A DNA stretch of 64,000 nucleotides from Peronospora farinosa (Eukaryota; Oomycota; Peronosporomycetes; Peronosporales; Peronosporaceae), in contig CANTFK010000182.1 of assembly GCA_947646735.1 (NCBI GenBank), positions 62,001 to 126,000 of the forward strand. Direction: 5' to 3'. The notes beneath the pieces are model-generated. The model was not told where the DNA came from. It made no database searches and was given only the letters and a program-made list of their open reading frames with translations. Each line of letters starts with the position of its first letter. Positions within the stretch are counted from its first letter, which is position 1. Positions 44,636 through 56,750 of the stretch are shown piece by piece. The position numbers and the translations under genes were made by a program.

Positions 44636-45389
44636 CTTCTTGCATGACCTCTCCCGATATTTTGACGGGGAACCGTGATCTCGTCACCGCAGATACCTTG
44701 ACCGACTGACCCCGGTCTCTAGGGACCAACACCTCTGGCAGCCGATTGATTGCTTCTAGACCTGACCACTCTCCTCTCGGTATCGACTCGACCCCTTGCT
44801 GCTTATGTAAAGCCGCACTGGCCAACTGGTCTGCGCTCTGATTCCAGTCTCGTTTCACATGTAAGACTGCTTGGGTGGGCCACGACTGGAGCTTACTCAA
44901 CGCCTTGGCCCGCAACGGGGATAAACCTGAAACTTTGCATTCAATCTCTCCACGCATCTGTCTTATAACCAGATTGGAGTCTCCACAAATAATCAAGCGC
45001 CGTCGCTCCATTGGCTCCAACAGGTCAAAGCCCAATAACATGCCCTCATATTCAGCTTCATTCACTGTAGACTTGTCGAGATATTTCGATGCAGCGGCGA
45101 CTATAGTCCATGCAGGGAGTCTCCACACAATAGCGCTGCAAGCACCTCCCCCTTGCTTCACCCGGGCCGACCCATCGAAACTCATCACATACAGTTTTTC
45201 ATTTAGTTCCACTGTGGGCGTCGGCAGGTCGACCACTTGCCTGGATTGCTTCTTGGGAGCAATTGACGACAGAATTGAGTCCACATTCTCTCGAGGCGTA
45301 ATACTGGCTGCTAACGCCCCCAGTACCTGGTCTTCGCCTTTCTTGCATTTCACAATCTCCAAAGTCACTGGGACAAAAGAGCGGCCCAA
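44478..45389 (-). pseudogene. pol: H second RNase H domain and linker to integrase
   Basis: YVMSFDGSARVKQGGGACSA (Asp), STVNEAEYEGMLLGFDLLEP (Glu), RLIICGDSNLVIRQMRGEIE (Asp), HVKRDWNQSADQLASAALHK (Asp/Asn region) is a complete RNase HI-like fold of the archaeal/plant RVT_3 type. It lies downstream of the regular gypsy RNase H (45365-45823). The element thus has two RNase H modules. Frame 302 codons; the C-terminal end past about 44640 reads out of phase. Confidence 0.8.
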
Positions 45390-47006
45390 TTTCCTAAGCG
45401 ACCTTGCAACCCCGAAGACTTCACTAGCCAGGCTAGTGTAGAATGACTCGTCAAAACCTTGAGGGGTCGGGTGACCAACATCGTGAAGAAAGTTTCCAAT
45501 ATTCGTAACAACGCCAGCACTTCCTTTTCCACTGTGCTATTGTTCAACTCGTTTGACTTGATGGTTTGGCTCGTAAACATTACCGGCATATACAGGCCGT
45601 CGTAATCATGCACCAACGACGCCGAGATGGCCCAATCACTTGAGTAGACAATAATAACTGCCTCTCTATCCGGGTCGAAATGTCGTAGGATGGGTGCCGT
45701 AGCAATCTTGTACTTGAGCATAGCAAACGCTACTAGTACCTTCAACCATTTTTCTTCGTCGTCTTCCTGGGCCGCCATGTCATCGTTAGCCTTCAATTCG
45801 CACCTCCAAGCGTGAAAATACACCTTTCAGTTCATAGAGGGTTGACGCGTATACGGCATAATCTTCGATGTACCTGCTGTAGTAATTCAGGCTTCCCAGA
45901 AAGGATTGTATAGCCTTCAGCGTTGTCTGTAGAGGTAGGTCGACCAAAGACTGAAGATCTTTTGGGTAGGCCTCTAGTCCCTCCTTGGAAACTCGATGTC
46001 CAAAATACTCGACCTTCCGACATCCCCACGTACTCTTGACGGCACTGACCGACAAATTCCAATAGTCACACACGTCTAGCAGCCGCTCCGCTTTCTGGCA
46101 TAATACGTCCCACGATTCTGCCGGAACAAGTATATCGTCGATGTATGATGTTCGACCCAATATAGAGAGGTCCGATTTTTTATTTGGTTCCCCTGTTGCA
46201 AACAAATCCTCTGTTTCCTCTGTGGCAGCCCCTGGCGAAATCCGTAAGAATATATATAACGCATTATCCAACAACCTTTGATATATCTAAGGCGCATTTT
46301 TAAGCCCAAAAGACATCCGAAGCCATTCAAATAATCCCAGTGGCGTAACGAAAGCCGAGATTAGTCTCGCCCTTTCGGTCATACTGACGACCCAAAAACC
46401 ACTCGCCATATCAAGAGAACAGTACCCCAAAGCTCCGTCCAAGTCCTCCAGTAATTCGTTAATCAACGGCATCGGGTATACCATAAGCTGGGTGAGATCA
46501 TTCACCAACCGATAGTCGATACACAATCGAATATCGACCCCATTCTTCTTCACGATAATTACAATTGGGCTGGTCCATGGCGAGGTGGAAGGCTGAATGA
46601 TTTTTGCTGATAACATTCCCTTGATCAGGTCGGCTAGCTTCTTTCTGAATTGAGGGGCCACCTTTCGTACGCATTGCGCGATCGGTCTTGCGTTCCCTAC
46701 ATCGATATTGCATATCGCTCCTCGGGCGGCCGGTGGTAAGGCGTTACCTTTGCCCATCAGTAGATGTCGTTTCTTCCAAATTATTTGTCGCAACCGGTCC
46801 ACCTCTTCGGGAGTGTTCCCATCTGGATCAGGAATCTGTATATCTTCTAACTCAATGCCTTCGGATGAGGGGTCCACTTCCGGTATGACCGCCCACCCTT
46901 GTCTTTTGTCCTCGGCCCAAAGTTCCCCAGTCTCGAAAGAACACACCTGGTCATCTGCCTGTAACAAGTCTACCAGTTTGGCTTCCTTCTCATCGGTAGC
47001 GATCAC
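45365..47006 (-). pseudogene. pol: H reverse transcriptase and first RNase H
   Basis: 47006-46287: DRLRQIIWKKRHLLMGKGNA, SPIVIIVKKNGVDIRLCIDY and YCSLDMASGFWVVSM (first catalytic Asp). 46274-45786: TSYIDDILVPAESW (YIDD) and FLGSLNYYSRYIEDY. 45823-45365: APILRHFDPDREAVIIVYSS and LKVLTSHSTLAWLVKSSGLQ, the gypsy RNase H with a divergent core. Phase changes near 46280, 45800 and 45380. Confidence 0.85.
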
Positions 47007-47054
47007 TTCAGGTAGGTCTTCTTTAGCTACACTCCGCTCCTGGATAGACCCCTC

Positions 47055-47940
47055 CTACCAATTCACCTTCTCTTCGCACGGTTGTTCTTCACTGTCGGGT
47101 ACCGGTTGGTGTGTTATATTCATCATTGGGGTTGGGGCCTGCGGTCGCTGTAAGATGTGTGACGGAGTCTTGTACTCTGGTCTCTCCACTAGTGGCCCCT
47201 CTTCCTCTTCCGTTGGGTCGACCTGATGGTCGACTTGGTCAGTGGTAGATTCGTAGGCCAGGTTTAGCCATTCCGCATATCTTCGAGAGCCTACCGAGAC
47301 AAACCCTGGCGTTCTCGGAACTTGATCCCCGATCAACCACATACCTATCTTGGTATCTTCGTGCAATGTTAAGGGGCGAGGGCTGACATTGGTTATCTTC
47401 AAAATCGGTCGACGCCCTATCCCTTGTATCATGGTGTTCACCCATCGTTCGCCTCTCGTGACCCACAATTTCCACTGTTCTGAGGTCGACCTTTTGAGAG
47501 GCGCTTCCGTGCATCCTCCAACGGATGTCTGTACATACCGACCTAATTTCACATCCGATACTCGAGTATTGTACAGCGTCCTTCGCCCGGTCAATTGTAC
47601 TCTAAATTCATCGGGGAGGCAGAGAGTTCTGTCGGCCAAGTCTAACCGGATACCGGCTGTGACCATGAATTCCATCCCCAAAATTGCATCCTGGCCTACA
47701 ATAGGGCCTACCCACACCTTAAAGATGTAAAACAAGTTCCCATTCAAAGTGACCTTGATGCGAGTGCGTCCCTCCGTGGTGTATACGGCTTCCCAAATAC
47801 CAATACATTCTTGTCGTTCACTTTCATCAATTTGGCAGCCTACCTTACGAGCAAAGGCGATATCCAGGATGGATATATCGGCACAAGTATCGAACAACAA
47901 ATTTGCATGGTCGTTGTTGACCTTTCCAGAGGCTTTCGCT
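47055..47940 (-). pseudogene. pol: H protease
   Basis: LFDTCADISILDIAFARKVG corresponds to LFDSGAEISILDIAFARKAG in F: the Gly of D-S/T-G is Cys here. GQDAILGMEFMVTAGIRLDL is the C-terminal half. A roughly 130-residue region follows (ITNVSPRPLTLHEDTKIGMW) and links to RT. Likely inactive. Confidence 0.75.
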
Positions 47941-48207
47941 TGCCTGAACCATTTAGTAGGGGCGTGGTATTTTCAGTACCCCCTAGACTCGCCTGGCAAT
48001 AAGTCCGGCTCCATTACTGAACTTTCTTGAACAAAATTGTTAGGCTCATTCAAAGAAGCACATGGACCACAGGGTAATTTCCAATCTTCGATATATTTCC
48101 AATCTTAACTGGAATACCCGTCTCCTCCTTGGGCTGTTTCTCCACATATGCAAAGATACAACAATTAGAACGCTCGGCTCGTAACAGATTCAGACCTGGC
48201 GAGCGTC

Positions 48208-49425
48208 CTAATTTGCCATCTTCTCGAGTTTCTCCGGGAACATCCTTGCATGCTTGGGTGGGTTGCACCATTGACGGAACAAATTGTAGAACTCCTCCAT
48301 CTGGCACTTCCCAATCTCGTAAATCTCTCCATAACCCCGGCATACAAACAGGCAGCGATCTGATGGGTGACCCTTCCTTCCACAGCGGTCGCAGGTCAAT
48401 CTTTTTCAGCAATTCAGATCTCCATGTTTCTTGGACCCGCAATATGCACATCTCGTGTTTGGGGTCGCTGATGATGGGCCGGGTCGCTGGTCTACTGCCT
48501 GGTGATGTTGTTCGGCCTCCCTAGTCGGTAGATTCTTTGAGAACCTCACACTTGGGTCCCTCCCCGCTTCTTTCTCCATAAGGTAGACTCGTCTCAGATC
48601 TCCTTCGTTCTCCGAAGATTCTGAGCTGGAATCTTCAGAGCTCGAGTCTTCCAGGGGCGCCCGCACTGCATGTATGGAGCGGCGATTCATATCTCTCGGC
48701 CTCTCTGGTAGTGCCGGTGCCTTCTGACGAAACTTGTTTGATCCAAACAACATCTTGCCTCGTCGTGCCTTCGTCCGCTGACATGCTGTCAATACTTCCT
48801 CCAATTCTTCCACATCCGCCAGACACAACATAGTCAACTTGTCTGCTAGCTCTGGATCGTCCACCGTCAAAATGTAGTGATCGACATGATCCTTCTGAAC
48901 CTTGGGCGACCCATCCTTAATCTTCATCTTCGCTCTGAGTCCAAGCACATTCAGGCGGCACAGATAATCCAGCGGGGTCTCTTCCGACCTTTTCTTCGCA
49001 TGGTAGTACTGACGGGCGACAGGTACCCCCGTGCTACAGAACCGAATCATGAACTCTTGCATTAGGTCCTTCCAGTTTCCTCGGACTGAGCAACCCAGTT
49101 GAAGGTACCAATTCTGTGCCGGTCCAGTCAGCAATCCTCCAAAAACGAGACATCGTTCGTCATCTGGTGCTTGGTCTCTTATAAATGCTGTCTTGACCGT
49201 CGATACCCAGCTGCGCGCTCTATCTTCGTCTTGGTCTCTTCCATGAAATTCCTTGAGATCAGAGGTCGCCGAGAGTTTGATGCGAGGGACCATATTTGGC
49301 ATCTGGCCCAGCGCTGCATTCGCCATCATCGACTGAGGTCCCCTCAAATCCATGTTGTCAGGGTCGAACTCACAGGAACCGACGGATTCCATATCGACGT
49401 CGGTCATCGTGTGACCTCTTGGCAT
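48208..49425 (-). pseudogene. gag: H Gag with two zinc knuckles
   Basis: ATSDLKEFHGRDQDEDRARS, FGGLLTGPAQNWYLQLGCSV and YYHAKKRSEETPLDYLCRLN are the capsid. CAYCGSKKHGDLNC is the first knuckle; then an in-frame TGA (about 48403) where F has Trp; CDRCGRKGHPSDRC is the second knuckle, ending at TAG about 48208. The protease-side frame (48451-48050) overlaps the Gag end in the -1 phase, as in F. Confidence 0.8.
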
Positions 49426-49574
49426 TTGTATGCCGGGATGCTGGTCATGGTGAGCGGTCGTCCTTTACGCCTCTGATCTTCCTCCTGCTACACTCCCGTT
49501 AGGGTGTGCCCGCGGTACTTGGCGTTCATTCAAAACTCTTGCCATCGCCGCGTCGAAGAGGGTCTGCAGATCAC

Positions 49575-49940
49575 CTACCGGGTAGGTAGGTCTTTCCCCC
49601 CAGCATCTTCGTCACGGGGCAGAGCAAATTCCAATTTTTTCTCTTGCTGATTTTCCATTGGCTGAAAATCGGAATGATTTTCATTCTTGCCACGCGTCGC
49701 CGTTTCAAGACCACGTGGCTCCTGCTCCGCGCTGCGCGCTCGGGCCTGGAGCAGCGCCGCTCCAGTAGGGCCTAGGGGCATCCTAGTGACCGACCCAGTT
49801 GAGGACGATCCTGGGGACCATATTGCTGCTGCTATTTGGCCGCTTGGTGTCAGGTGTTGGGATGGACCTTGATTCGCCCCTGGGTGGCCGGCGGCTCCGT
49901 ACATGTGAGGATACACCGTGATGTCTTGAAGCGTCATCTG
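49575..49940 (-). pseudogene. gag: H Gag N-terminal frame, truncated by E
   Basis: The frame ends at 49575 and reads MPLGPTGAALLQARARSAEQ, matching MQLGPAGAALLEARIREAGH of the F Gag. It enters the E LTR boundary at 49940, which shows that E is inserted here. The 49426-49574 stretch between the two frames has no clear motif. Confidence 0.6.
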
Positions 49941-50256
49941 TGTAATGGGGCAACCTATTACATGAGTAGTTATAGGATTAATAAATAATTACTTAAGTAG
50001 GCATAGGGCAGTATCCTATTAGCGGATACTGCGCGTCATTTTTATTATTGGTTTATTATTGGGGTGCCAGATCAATAATTAGCCAATAATAAATTGACTT
50101 CCATATTGAGTGGTTCCCATGAGCTAGGGAACATATTCGCACTTACTGCGAATTAAAACTAAAACAAAATAAAACAGTTATATTTACGAGTTAATTAAGA
50201 GCGCTTCCTCAACGCCCTTTTAGTGTAAGACGGTAACGGATCCTTAGCCCGCTACA
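49941..50256 (+). repeat. E 5' LTR
   Basis: TGTAATGGGGC..CGCTACA, 316 bp. The right end is set by TGGTAGCACTTTGTAG at 50259. Related to 4603-4918. Contains TTATTGGTTTATTATTGGGG and a short CAGTATCC..GGATACTG inverted repeat. Confidence 0.8.
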
Positions 50257-50258
50257 CC

Positions 50259-50274
50259 TGGTAGCACTTTGTAG
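50259..50274 (+). other. E primer-binding site
   Basis: TGGTAGCACTTTGTAG, two bases after the LTR, same core as B and D. Confidence 0.7.
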
Positions 50275-50297
50275 TCCTTTCAATGACCAGATACGAG

Positions 50298-51313
50298 ATG
50301 AACATGGGCGAGTCTTCGTTGGCTCCAGCCGTCTCGCTGGAGCATTCTGATTTTTCACATCTCACCTCGGTGGAGTACATCGCCTCGCGGCGGTGTCTGG
50401 CGAAACTATTGTGACGTCGCTGCTGAGCACAGCGACGCCTGATGGTCAACGTGCCGCCATCCAAGACTTTATGGTGCGCGAGCTCGCCGATACGAATTGG
50501 CGAGTATTGACTCCCTCGCGCACTTCGCACCATAATGCTATCAAGATGGAGACGTCAACGTACTCCGGTGATGGTCCGGATCGTCTCCCTCTTAATCGCT
50601 GGTTTCGCGAGGTGGATATTGCAATAGCGTCAAGACTAATTGACGCTCCGACGGCCAAGGTCAGTTTACTGTTGTCTCGTCTTACTGGCAAAGCCAAGGA
50701 ATGGGCTCTCGGAAAGCTCGTCGTAGATGAGTCGGCGTTTCCTACGCTGGACGATATCCAGCGTGACTTACGACTGGCTTTCGAGCCTCCTCAAGATGAA
50801 TCTCGCTTGCGTGCAGATTTCTTCTCACTCCGACAGGGCAAGCTGTCGATGCGTGACTACGTGCAGAAGACACGTCATCTTGCTTCGTGCATTACCACGC
50901 AGCTAATTAACATGGCTTCACAAGTCCATGTCTTTATCTTTGGTATGCAAGAGGGCATGATGCGTTACTGCCTCACACGTGCTGAGCCAAAGTCCCTCGA
51001 GGAGGCATTTGCCCTCGCGCTTCGTGAGGATTACACTGTCGCGTCGTCGTACCTGCACGCAGCGTCACAACATCCCCGGACGTCTGGCCCAGAGCCAATG
51101 GAAATTGATGCAATCGAGTCCTTTCGTGGTCGCGGCAAATCATTAAGCCGCGACATTCGCAATCCTAACACGATGAAGTGTTTTCGCTGTGGTAAAACAG
51201 GCCATCGTGCGGCTGTCTGTCGTGCACCTGCGCCGGTGACTATAAACACAGCTGTCTCACGAGGAGACGCTGTGTCGTCGGTGGTCCCGCCAAGAAACGA
51301 GCGGTTCCAGTAA
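50298..51313 (+). pseudogene. gag: E Gag
   Basis: An ATG at 50298 ([20 protein letters not shown]) opens a frame that ends near 50410. After a phase change near 50390 the main frame runs to 51313: [59 protein letters not shown]. Knuckle [14 protein letters not shown] (CX2CX4HX4C). Apart from the early slip it looks complete. Confidence 0.8.
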
Positions 51314-51359
51314 GCGTGGGGCGCCCTACTGGCAGAAATGGAGAGCCCCGAGTACTCAG

Positions 51360-52230
51360 GTGGCAGCTCGGGCTCCTAGCCCCAAAGTGATTCATACTCA
51401 CTTCAATGCCACCACCATGCGCGATGATTCGAGACTGATTATTATCAGTCTCATCGTCGCTGGAGTGAAGCGACCACTTCGAGCGTTGTTGGACTCTGGC
51501 GCTTCCAACAACTGCTTTCGTGCATCCTGTTTGTCCCTTCTCCCGTCGACTGTCGCGGTTCTAGAAGGTCCAGGTGACATCGTTGTTAAACTTGCCGATG
51601 GACAACCAAAACGTGTCCCGCGTAAAACAGTGGTTTTACCGTACACTCTCGACGGTTTCCAGAGCAACGACGAATTTTTGGTGTACGAGATGAACTATTC
51701 ATTTGATTGCATACTTGGGATACCGTGGCTGTCACGGTATCAGCCGAAGATAGATTGGCTATCTCAGTCCTTCAAACGACGAAGCAATTATGACGTCAGT
51801 GAAGTGTTTACTCATTTGTCGGTCGCTTCATCCGATTGGCCTCACGTCAGGGTCGTGAACGAACTCGCCACGACTAGTAGTCAACACAGAGAGAGCGATG
51901 GCCCTCTGTGCGCATATGTTCCGTACACTGACGGAGCCATACAACGAGGCGGTCGAACAGCGGTTCCCGCACACACTGACATCGGTCGAACAGGGGTTCC
52001 CGATTCTCAACGAGGCGGTCGAGCAGGGGCTCCCGCATACAAGCACATCGGACGAGCAGAGGCTCCCGATAAATAAATCGAGGCGGTCGAGCAGGGGATC
52101 CCGCAAGCAAGTGAAGCGGTCGAAGACGAGCTCCCGCTTTAAATTGACGAGAATGGGCGGAATATGGATCCGCATGAGACCGACGTGGTGGAGACAGAGC
52201 TCCCACGTCTAGCATGATGTAAATCATCCT
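51360..52230 (+). pseudogene. pol: E protease and repeat linker
   Basis: LRALLDSGASNNCFRASCLS has an intact D-S-G; FDCILGIPWLSRYQPKIDWL is the C-terminal half. From about 51930 to 52110 the DNA is an imperfect tandem repeat (GAGGCGGTCGAGCAGGGG-CTCCCG units of about 33-48 bases) that reads EAVEQGFP / EAVEQGLP in one phase and QRGGRAGAPA in another. Frame 51360-52076 stops inside it. Confidence 0.75.
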
Positions 52231-52244
52231 CTTGTGATAGCGAC

Positions 52245-54060
52245 GTGCCAGTCTCGAGCAGGGGCTCGAGACTCAAGAGAAAACGCAAAATAGGAGCACG
52301 CCGATCACTGAGACGACAAAATTCACGTCAAAATGCTGATGCATTTGATTCCGTAGTGACTGAATCCGTATGCGCGCTTGAATGTGTGGAGGGATCCCCA
52401 CATCGTGGCCGCTACATTGAGGTAGCGAGCCCACCGTGCACTGCTGCAGATATCACATCTCTGCCAGACCTTGCATGGAAAAACTTCCTTCATGACCACA
52501 AGGCCGGCGACATCGAGCAAGTGTGCATTGTTTCGGCCACCGAAGCAGCCAGTGAAGAAGTTCTGGAGGCTCGCCCGAAGAGCGCCGAGCCTAAATCAGC
52601 GCGAGAAGAACACTTCGCGGCACAGTCTTGGGATGCTCTTCGTGCTTCACGCAACCCTGTATACAATGTCGCCCGTGAGTACGCCAACATTTTCCCGGAG
52701 AAAATTCCAGCTGAGTTTCCGGCGGATCGTGGTGTGCGGCACGAGATAGATCTCGTGCAAGGATCGACATATTGCGTGACACGGCAGTGGCCGTTACCGC
52801 GCGACCAAGTCATCGCTATTGATGAATTTCTCGAGGGTCGCCGCAAGACTGGCCATGTCCGCGAGAGTATCTCGCCACATTCGAGACCGACTTTCTGTGT
52901 GAAAAAATCCACCGGCGGTTGGCGCATTGTGCACGCCTTCAACAAGCTGAATGACGCCACGATCCCGGCTCGAACGCCTATCCCTCGAAAAGACATGGTA
53001 TTGAATACCATGTCCGGGAGAGAGATCTACAGCGCCATATATCTGACAGAAGGTTTCTATCAGATCCTCATGAGGGACAGTGACATTCCGTTCACCGCGG
53101 TCAGCACCCCAAGCGGGATGCTTTGGGAGTGGTTAGTCATGCCACAAGGTCTTAAGAACGCTCCAGCTACGTTCAATCGGATGGTGACACAAGTACTTCG
53201 TCCACTTCGCGACTTTGCACCGAGCTACTTTGACGACATTTTTGTTCACAGCCGCGCTGAGCAAAAGCTCAGCGCTATGGAGGTACACTTTCGACACTTG
53301 AAGCGGGTGTTTCAAGTTATGCGCGAGAAAAAATTGTATGCGAATTTTAAAAAATGTGTCTTCTGCGCTCCAGAGATTCCAGTACTCGGTTGCTACGTCA
53401 GCAAGGAAGGTGTCCGCGCTGATCCTGAGAAGATCTCATCGATCTGTTCCTGGCCAACGCCCAGGACCAAACTGAATTACGTCAATGGCTCGGTCTGGCG
53501 AATTTCTTGCATAAGTATACGAAGCACTATGCTGAGCTAATTCAGCCATTATCGACTTTGCTCAAGAAAGATGCAGTATGGTTATGGACGGCAGAACATC
53601 AATCTGCCTTCGACTCCGTAAAGAAAAGCTTGTCCGAGGCACCGGTGCTGATGTTTCCTGATGACTCTAAGCCATTCCACGTCGTACGTGACGCGAGCAA
53701 TTTCGCTATAGGATGTGCCCTCATGCAATTTGATGGCGAGGGTCGAGAGCGCGTCGTGAGTTTTCAATCACGACAGATGAAACCTGCCGAGAAAAATTAT
53801 CCGGTACACGTCAAGGAACTTTTGGCTATGCGTTACGCGCTAATCAAGTTTAGAGTATATTTGCTCGGTGAAAAGATGTTTTCTATCTACACAGATCACG
53901 CATCATTGAGAACCGCCGTCAAGAGTCCTATACTTGTCTCAGCGTATGGCACGGTGGTTGTCATTTTTTGCCGAGTATAATTTTGTGGCGCATTACAATC
54001 CTGGCAAGAATAACATTCTCTCTGACGCGCTTTCTCATCGTCCTGAATACGATCCTCGGC
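52245..54060 (+). pseudogene. pol: E reverse transcriptase-RNase H
   Basis: [20 protein letters not shown] and PHSRPTFCVKKSTGGWRIVH are fingers. YSAIYLTEGFYQ carries Tyr (53040-53042) where the first catalytic Asp belongs. [10 protein letters not shown] is present. Phase change near 53480. RNase [35 protein letters not shown], then another slip near 53930 and NPGKNNILSDALSHRPEY. RT would be inactive. Confidence 0.8.
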
Positions 54061-55555
54061 GCGACATGGGTCATCAAACGGAGAATGTTGATGACGACGA
54101 AGATATATGTGCGTGTTGTATTGAGCTGGGGCTCAATGCGATGATTTCGACACCCGTTCTGTCTATCCGAACTCAGATCTCTGAATCCTACGTGTATTAT
54201 TCGTTCTATGCGGGAATCATCAATTATTTCAGGAACCCTAGTGAGGGTTTTAACGCGAAGTTGACGAAAGTAACACGTGATAACATCAAGCGTTACGCGC
54301 TTGACGGTCCGTTGCTGACGTACACGATGGACGTCTTTGATTCACCGCGTGTGGTCATCCCTGCTGATGACGACCTTCGAGCCCGATTGGTTCATGAGTT
54401 TCACGACAGCCCAGCTGGCGGCCACCTGGGTCGCGAAAAGATGTTTGCGGCTATTTCTCGCGGGTTTTTCTGGCCGCGAATGTATAAGTACATCCAGAAA
54501 TGGGTGCACTCCTGTGAAATTTGTCAGCGTGTGAAGCCCGCGCCGTCTTCACAAGCCCCATTGCGTCCGCTTCCGACTTCTACGGAAGCATGCCGTTCGG
54601 TCAGCATGGATTTTATCTATGGAATTCCACCGGATGAACAGAAAACGCACGGGCGTATTGGTTCTAGTGGATCGATTCAGCAAAATGGTGCATTTGCTCC
54701 GGTCTCCGCCAGCATTACGGCGGAGACGACAGCGAAGATATTCATTGATCTTATCTTCAGGCATCGGCTTGCCAGAATATATTGTTTCGAACCGTGATCG
54801 TCATCTCACTTCGGCTTTCTGGGCCAATTTCTTTAGCTATTAGGCACGCGGTTGCTTATGTCTACGGCGGCCCATCCAGAGACGGATGGGCAAACGGAGT
54901 GTGTGTACAGAGTGCTAGAAGATGTCTTGAGCAGTTATGCAACATCTTTCTCGTCATGGAGTTCGTTTCTTCCACTTGCAGAGTTTGCAATCAACAATTC
55001 TGTCCATGCGTCGACCGAATTGACGTCCTTTTTCGTTAACAACGCGAGGCATCCTCGCGTTCCGGCGCTACTTGCTCTCTCAGCTTCAGACCCTGTCTCC
55101 AAGCTTGGTGGGGGAGTATCTACGGATGGAATTGCGCCGAAACTATTGATGATTGATTACGATGCGCATAAGGTTGCTGACGATGCACCTAATACTGGTA
55201 ATTTTGTGACCAACGGCATATCGACTCCTGACGCGATGCTTTCCATCGCGTCTCCCGTTGCTAATTTTGCCACAAAAGAGAATACGTCGCCTGTAAGTTC
55301 GGCTGTCGTAACCGAATATCTGCTGTTGTGACAAGGAATCACGCGTTTTGTGCGTGATGCATTACAAGAGGCAGTCGACAAGCAAAAGGAGAATGCAGAC
55401 AGAAGAGATCGAAAGAATATATTGATATTTCGAGAAGGTGACAGAGTATTATTATCAACAAGTGGATTACCGAACACCTCAGCGACGAATTTGAGCGCTA
55501 ATAAGTTAGCGCCAAGATATATTGGCCCATTTCGGGTTGTTAAGGTGCATGGTGA
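54061..55555 (+). pseudogene. pol: E integrase, truncated by F
   Basis: GGHLGREKMFAAISRGFFWP and CEICQRVKPAPSS (HHCC); VSMDFIYGIPPDEQ (first Asp); after slips IVSNRDRHLTSAFW (second Asp), AHPETDGQTECVYR and EFAINNSVHASTEL (Glu region). From 55350 NADRRDRKNILIFREGDRVL and NKLAPRYIGPFRVVKVHGD lead into the linker, cut at 55555. No chromodomain remains in the window. Confidence 0.8.
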
Positions 55556-56503
55556 TGTGGTGAAGTGCCAGGGAAAGTTGGAGTTTAAGGGAAATGGAAC
55601 AGAGAGCAAGAGAACTTCTGGTCACTTCCCCGAGGGAGTGACCACGACCCGGCCTCGCGAATTTACAACACACACCAGGCCCCGCCGTATTAGGAATATA
55701 AGGACCCATACGTGCGGAGTCAGCACAGGCCCCAGGTCCCGGAAACAGGTTCCGGGGACCCAGGGGCCCAGGGGCCCAGGGGCCTAATGTCCGAGGGTGC
55801 AGAATCGGTACACGGAATATCGAATATTTCAGAAAGTACAGGTACCAAGGAGCCAGTTCTTCCTCCAAGAGTCGACACGTGGCACTATCCAGATCAAAGG
55901 GTTAAGGTTAGGCAAGAAAAGCATACAGAAAAAAAGGTAAATAAACACACTCGAATTTGCATTACACGTGGCAGCTTTAAGCGCCCCTCCTAAGCTTCTC
56001 CGTCGCTACACCTCTTCCGGGCGGGATACCCTTTGGCCCCCCGACGTCCAGCAGGTGTTAGACGGCTCAAGCAACGCAAGTTGAACCTCAGGATAGTTGG
56101 CCTGAGGTGTCAAGTAAGTGTCAACACTCTACGACCCGCTACAGGAAGCGGTTTCCCTACGGGGAAGAACACAAAGGGGCCCAAGGACCAAGAACAGTCA
56201 GCCGCCAAAGGGGTACGCAGTACCAGGTGCATCTCTCTCGACTAAGTCGATTGAACCCAAGAAACCCGGTCCCAAGTGAAGTATATCCACTCGGGGACCA
56301 CCAAGTCCAAGTCCTATACAAAGACCAAGTCTTTAAGTCTTCTGCGTCTAACGAGGAGCAAGACCAGCCAAGCCGACGGGTACACAAGGTAAGACCCAAA
56401 TTTGACGCGACACGGTATTGGGGTACCCCCTCCGTAAGTCGGCAGTCCGGAGCTGTGTGTGTTTGTGGTTCTCTCACGTTGTTTGAGAATCCACTCCACC
56501 ACA
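55556..56503 (+). repeat. F 5' LTR
   Basis: TGTGGTGAAGTGCC..CACTCCACCACA, 948 bp, with 7-base perfect terminal inverted repeats. GGGGACCCAGGGGCCCAGGG repeats at about 55752-55783 mirror the minisatellite of the H LTR in a shorter form. The right end is set by the following TGG primer site. Confidence 0.75.
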
Positions 56504-56504
56504 A

Positions 56505-56520
56505 TGGTGCGCGTGCCCGG
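56505..56520 (+). other. F primer-binding site
   Basis: TGGTGCGCGTGCCCGG one base after the LTR. Different from the TGGTAGCAC site of B, D and E, so F uses another tRNA. Confidence 0.55.
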
Positions 56521-56750
56521 ATCTTCGGAAGACGCGGGATTTCACCGTGAGTCCCACGAAGAAGAAAAGATAACGGTCAAGATAGACCAAGGGACGACCA
56601 GACACTGGAAACCGGATCGCCAGTGATCAAGAAGGAAGAAGGATCGGAGGACCTGCAGAGCCCGGGGAGGAGCTCTGCTATTGAGGTCAAGGTTGAATAT
56701 GAAGAAAACCACAAAATCCTCCCCCTTATGTCTTCATTGAAGAAGACAAC

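Larger units (their letters stand above)
39725..49940 (-). mobile_element. Gypsy element H (minus), 5' end missing
   Basis: 3' LTR at 39725-40820, antisense accessory frame 40948-42742, pol 43016-47900, gag 48208-49940. The gag N-terminal frame is cut at 49940 by the E LTR. Pol and LTR are the same superfamily branch as element F. Multiple frameshifts and stops. Confidence 0.85.
49941..55555 (+). mobile_element. Gypsy element E (plus), 3' end missing
   Basis: 5' LTR, primer site, gag, protease, RT-RNase H, integrase up to the GPF/Y-like motif, then cut at 55555 by the F LTR. Same family as remnant A. Left flank ATCTG (49936-49940) is the expected target duplication, whose partner would lie beyond the window. 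Confidence 0.85.
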
